Assembly: GCA_963761985.1 (NCBI GenBank)
Contig: CAVXIT010000004.1
Coordinates: 105,294-169,293, forward strand
Direction of reading: 5' to 3'
Length of the DNA: 64,000 nt
DNA from: JACCTH01 sp963761985
GTDB lineage: Bacteria; Actinomycetota; Acidimicrobiia; Spongiisociales; ZC4RG35
Shown one piece after another: positions 61,506 through 64,000 of the stretch. A model generated the notes under the pieces. It was given only the letters and a program-made list of their open reading frames with translations. It did no database searches and was not told the DNA's origin. Position numbers and translations under genes: made by a program. Numbering within the stretch: position 1 is the first letter of the stretch; each line of letters begins with the position of its first letter.

Positions 61506-61566
61506 GTCTGGCACAGGAGAACCTGAGTCCTGGCACAGGAGAACTTGGGGCCTGGCACAATCTCCT
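61501..61566. repeat. Short tandem repeat after pth
   Basis: Two and a half copies of a ~21-22-base unit: the first 61501-61521 and second 61522-61543 share CCTGAGTC(C)TGGCACAGGAGAA, and a degenerate third ends with CCTGGCACAATCTCC. It overlaps the pth stop and fills the gap before the VOC gene. CTGGCAC-containing units resemble dispersed palindromic elements in other genomes. Confidence 0.65.
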
Positions 61567-61567
61567 G

Positions 61568-61969
61568 ATGCCGCAACTGAGCGCGATTGGGATCGTGGTT
61601 TCGTCGATGGGTGATTCCATCGCGTTCTACCGGCATCTGGGCCTTGACTTTCCCCCCAACTCGGAGCACGAGGGCCACGTAGAGTTCGACGCTCCAGGCG
61701 GCGTTCGGGTAATGCTCGACACCGAGGACATGCTGAAATCGTTCTCTGAGTGGGAACCCCCGAAAGGCGGTGGGCAACGCACCCTCCTCTCGTTTCTTTG
61801 TGAGACTCCAGCGGAGGTAGATCGGGTCTATCTCGTCCTGACGGGCAACGGCGGCACGGGTGTGAACGCACCATTCGACGCTCCCTGGGCCATGCGCTAT
61901 GCCACGGTTGCCGACCCTGACGGCAACCATCTCGACCTGTTCGCACCTCAGGAGAACCCGCCCGCGTGA
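61568..61969 (+). CDS. VOC-family protein
   Basis: 133-residue VOC domain: IGIVVSSMGDSIAFYRHLGL at the start, VEFDAPGGVRVMLDTEDM in the middle and YATVADPDGNHLDLFAP at the end with the terminal metal-ligand region. Its stop overlaps the GTG start of glpK (GTGA), so it is co-expressed with glycerol kinase, a pairing I cannot explain functionally. Confidence 0.85.
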   Translation: MPQLSAIGIVVSSMGDSIAFYRHLGLDFPPNSEHEGHVEFDAPGGVRVMLDTEDMLKSFSEWEPPKGGGQRTLLSFLCETPAEVDRVYLVLTGNGGTGVNAPFDAPWAMRYATVADPDGNHLDLFAPQENPPA

Positions 61970-63447
61970 CCAGGCTGGTCGGCGCGATCGACCAGGGGAC
62001 CACCAGCACGCGGTTCATCATCTTTGACGAAGCCGGTCGGCCGGTTGCTTCGAGCCAGGAGGAACATCGACAACTGTTCCCGCGACCGGGCTGGGTGGAG
62101 CACGATCCGCTCGAGATCATCGAAAATACGAACGTTGTTATCCGCCAGGCACTAGACGACGGGGGTCTCCACGCATCGGACCTGGCCGCGATCGGCATCA
62201 CCAACCAGCGGGAAACGGTTGTGGCGTGGGACCGAAAGACCGGCCTGCCCTTCTCCAACGCGATCGTCTGGCAGGACACCCGTACCGCGGATATCTGTGC
62301 ACGCTTGGCGGGAGGCGAGGGGATCGACCGCTTTCGGCAGCAAACCGGGCTGCCACTGGCGACCTACTTCTCCGGCCCCAAAATGGCTTGGCTGCTTGAG
62401 AACGTTTCCGAGGTAAAGGACGCCGCGCGGGAGGATCGCCTTTGCTTTGGCACGATCGATTCTTGGATTCTTTACAACCTCACCGGCGGCGGCCACTTCA
62501 CCGACGTTTCCAATGCCTCCCGCACAATGCTCCTCGACCTGCATACAGGGGAGTGGAGCCAACAAATGTGTGACGTCATGGGCATCCCTCGGGGAGCGTT
62601 GCCTGAAGTCATTCCGTCGTCGGCCAGGGCGGCGACCGCCACCGGAATGCTCGAGGGCGTGCCGATCAGCGGCATCCTCGGCGACCAGCAAGCGGCGCTT
62701 TTCGGTCAAACCTGTTTCAAGCCGGGCATGGCCAAGAACACCTATGGAACGGGTTGCTTCCTGCTGCTCAACACCGGTACTCGCGCCGTTACCTCCAGCC
62801 ACGGGCTCCTCACGACTATCGCCTATCAGATCGACAACGAGCCATTGACCTATGCGTTAGAGGGTTCAGTCGCGGTGACCGGCTCGCTGGTGCAGTGGCT
62901 GCGAGACAGCCTCGGCTTGATCAACACGGCCGCCGAAGTCGAGGACCTGGCAGCCTCGGTCGACGACAACGGCGACGTCTACTTCGTCCCGGCGTTCAGC
63001 GGACTCTTCGCCCCGCACTGGCGACCGGATGCTCGGGGAGCAATTGTCGGCTTGACGCGCTTTGCGACGAAGGCTCATTTGGCTCGGGCGGCCCTCGAAG
63101 CCACCGCGTTTCAAACCGCCGAGGTCGTGGAGGCAATGCAGAAAGACTCAGGAGTGGCGTTGGCCGAATTGCGGGTCGATGGAGGCATGGTGGCCAATGA
63201 TCTCCTCATGCAATTTCAGGCGGATGTGCTCGATGTGCCGGTGGTTCGCCCCGCGGTGGCCGAGACGACCGCACTCGGCGCCGCCTATGCCGCCGGTCTG
63301 GCCGAAGGGGTTTGGAGTTCGCTTGACGAGTTGGCCACCAACTGGGCCGAGGCCTCCAGGTTCCAACCAGATATGGACTCTTCCCGTCGTGAGGAGATTC
63401 TCAATCGTTGGCGCCAGGCCGTGACGCGCACGCTCGACTGGGTCTGA
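61966..63447 (+). CDS. glpK: Glycerol kinase
   Basis: Phosphorylates glycerol to glycerol 3-phosphate. 493 residues, FGGY family: GAIDQGTTSTRFIIFD (phosphate-binding), WVEHDPLEI, ITNQRETVVAWDRKTG, IVWQDTRTADIC, LFGQTCFKPGMAKNTYGTGC and LRVDGGMVANDLLMQFQADV. GTG start overlapping the VOC stop. No glpF or glpD neighbour within the window. Confidence 0.95.
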   Translation: MTRLVGAIDQGTTSTRFIIFDEAGRPVASSQEEHRQLFPRPGWVEHDPLEIIENTNVVIRQALDDGGLHASDLAAIGITNQRETVVAWDRKTGLPFSNAIVWQDTRTADICARLAGGEGIDRFRQQTGLPLATYFSGPKMAWLLENVSEVKDAAREDRLCFGTIDSWILYNLTGGGHFTDVSNASRTMLLDLHTGEWSQQMCDVMGIPRGALPEVIPSSARAATATGMLEGVPISGILGDQQAALFGQTCFKPGMAKNTYGTGCFLLLNTGTRAVTSSHGLLTTIAYQIDNEPLTYALEGSVAVTGSLVQWLRDSLGLINTAAEVEDLAASVDDNGDVYFVPAFSGLFAPHWRPDARGAIVGLTRFATKAHLARAALEATAFQTAEVVEAMQKDSGVALAELRVDGGMVANDLLMQFQADVLDVPVVRPAVAETTALGAAYAAGLAEGVWSSLDELATNWAEASRFQPDMDSSRREEILNRWRQAVTRTLDWV

Positions 63448-63966
63448 ATGGAGCAGCTCGATCTGGAAGCCGTCCTCCTCATCGGCATTTACGGCGTGGG
63501 CAAGTCGTCGGTCGCCGCGGAGATCGCCGACTTCCTGGAAGAACACGATGTTCCGTTTGCGGCGATCGATCTGGATTGGCTTGCGTGGGCCAACCTCGAA
63601 GAGGGCCACGGAGAAGTTGGCGAAAGGATGATGCTGGCCAACCTCGCGGCAATGGTCGCGAACTATCGAGGTGCGGGAATGCGTCGCTTTGTCCTGGCGG
63701 GGGCTTTTGCCGACCGCGCCGAGATCGATCGGCTGCAGGCGACTTTGGGAATGCCGGTCCGAGTGGTGCGCCTCGCCGTGCCCTTAGAAGTGATCGAAGC
63801 GCGCCTCTCGGCCAGTCCCACCTCCGGACGGAAGCACGACCTGCTTGTGGCGCGTGAAGCGTTCGCCGCGAACGAGGGCGAGGGTCTCGAAGAGCTGCTT
63901 GTCGACGGCACCCGCAACATCGGTGATATCGCAAGCGAAATTGTTGCCTGGCTGGGCTGGCTCTGA
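63448..63966 (+). CDS. P-loop ATP-binding protein of unknown function
   Basis: 172 residues starting directly after the glpK stop. Walker A is LIGIYGVGKSSVAAEIADFL and a probable Walker B-like strand is FAAIDLDWLAW. The rest (MRRFVLAGAFADRAEIDRLQ, LGMPVRVVRLAVPLEVIEAR) resembles nucleoside/shikimate-kinase-like P-loop proteins. No substrate-specific motif recognised. Confidence 0.7.
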   Translation: MEQLDLEAVLLIGIYGVGKSSVAAEIADFLEEHDVPFAAIDLDWLAWANLEEGHGEVGERMMLANLAAMVANYRGAGMRRFVLAGAFADRAEIDRLQATLGMPVRVVRLAVPLEVIEARLSASPTSGRKHDLLVAREAFAANEGEGLEELLVDGTRNIGDIASEIVAWLGWL

Positions 63967-64000
63967 TCGCTGATCTCCAATTAGAGGCCCTCCGCCAAGA

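Noticed and set aside
1..64000. CRISPR arrays, rRNA or tRNA genes, prophage
   Set aside because: No regularly spaced repeats, rRNA-like segments, cloverleaf-like candidates or phage structural genes were seen in any gap; most gaps are too short to hold them.

Overview
The window is one contiguous piece of a high-GC bacterial chromosome with no plasmid, phage, transposase, CRISPR, rRNA or recognisable tRNA. Gene content points to an actinobacterium: nickel superoxide dismutase with its divergent maturation protease, a DUF222/13E12-type HNH protein, deazaflavin-type nitroreductase-fold proteins, WYL regulators, many GTG/TTG starts, and GCxxGxFCP surface repeats of the kind I associate with Acidimicrobiia. 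The class assignment is inference; Actinobacteria is fairly safe.

Layout. 0-2 kb: end of glucose-6-phosphate dehydrogenase and a frameshifted histidine phosphatase. 2-7.4 kb: a respiratory formate dehydrogenase operon fdhA-fdhB-fdhC-fdhE whose catalytic subunit reads through an in-frame TGA as selenocysteine. 7.4-11 kb: DUF222-HNH protein, then a CsoR-CopB copper module with a perfect operator. 11-14 kb: 2-oxoacid:ferredoxin oxidoreductase KorAB. 14-25 kb: amidase, DUF3048 lipoprotein, SodX/SodN, aminotransferase, glyoxalase, PGPGW protein, MetRS, DMT transporter, acetoacetyl-CoA synthetase. 25-30 kb: secreted GH26-like protein with surface repeats, TetR-MMPL exporter pair. 30-43 kb: small accessory genes (MOSC, DinB, haloalkane dehalogenase, two WYL regulators, HxlR regulator, several VOC proteins, ABC-2 exporter) with many broken genes. 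43-53 kb: RNase HII-like protein, acyl-CoA synthetase, a deoC-ALDH-ALDH-like operon, Bcp peroxiredoxin, DNA glycosylase. 53-60 kb: a minus-strand run of six genes: YeiH-type permease, two solute-binding-like proteins (one with a VWA domain), a coiled-coil membrane protein, 6-phosphogluconolactonase and a lipoprotein esterase. 60-64 kb: L25, Pth, VOC, glycerol kinase and a P-loop protein.

Metabolic picture: formate oxidation into the quinone pool, ferredoxin-linked 2-oxoacid oxidation, oxidative pentose phosphate steps (zwf, pgl), deoxyribose-phosphate and acetoacetate use, glycerol uptake, and copper and superoxide defence.

About ten genes are interrupted by small indels, several in G-runs and most densely at 34.7-36.3 kb and 37.9-38.9 kb. 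Reading frames resume cleanly after each one, so draft-assembly errors are a serious alternative to real decay. The most interesting items are the selenocysteine formate dehydrogenase, the solute-binding/VWA/coiled-coil operon, a NiSOD with Met in the nickel hook, an RNase HII-like protein lacking a catalytic Asp, and four strong operator palindromes beside their likely regulators.
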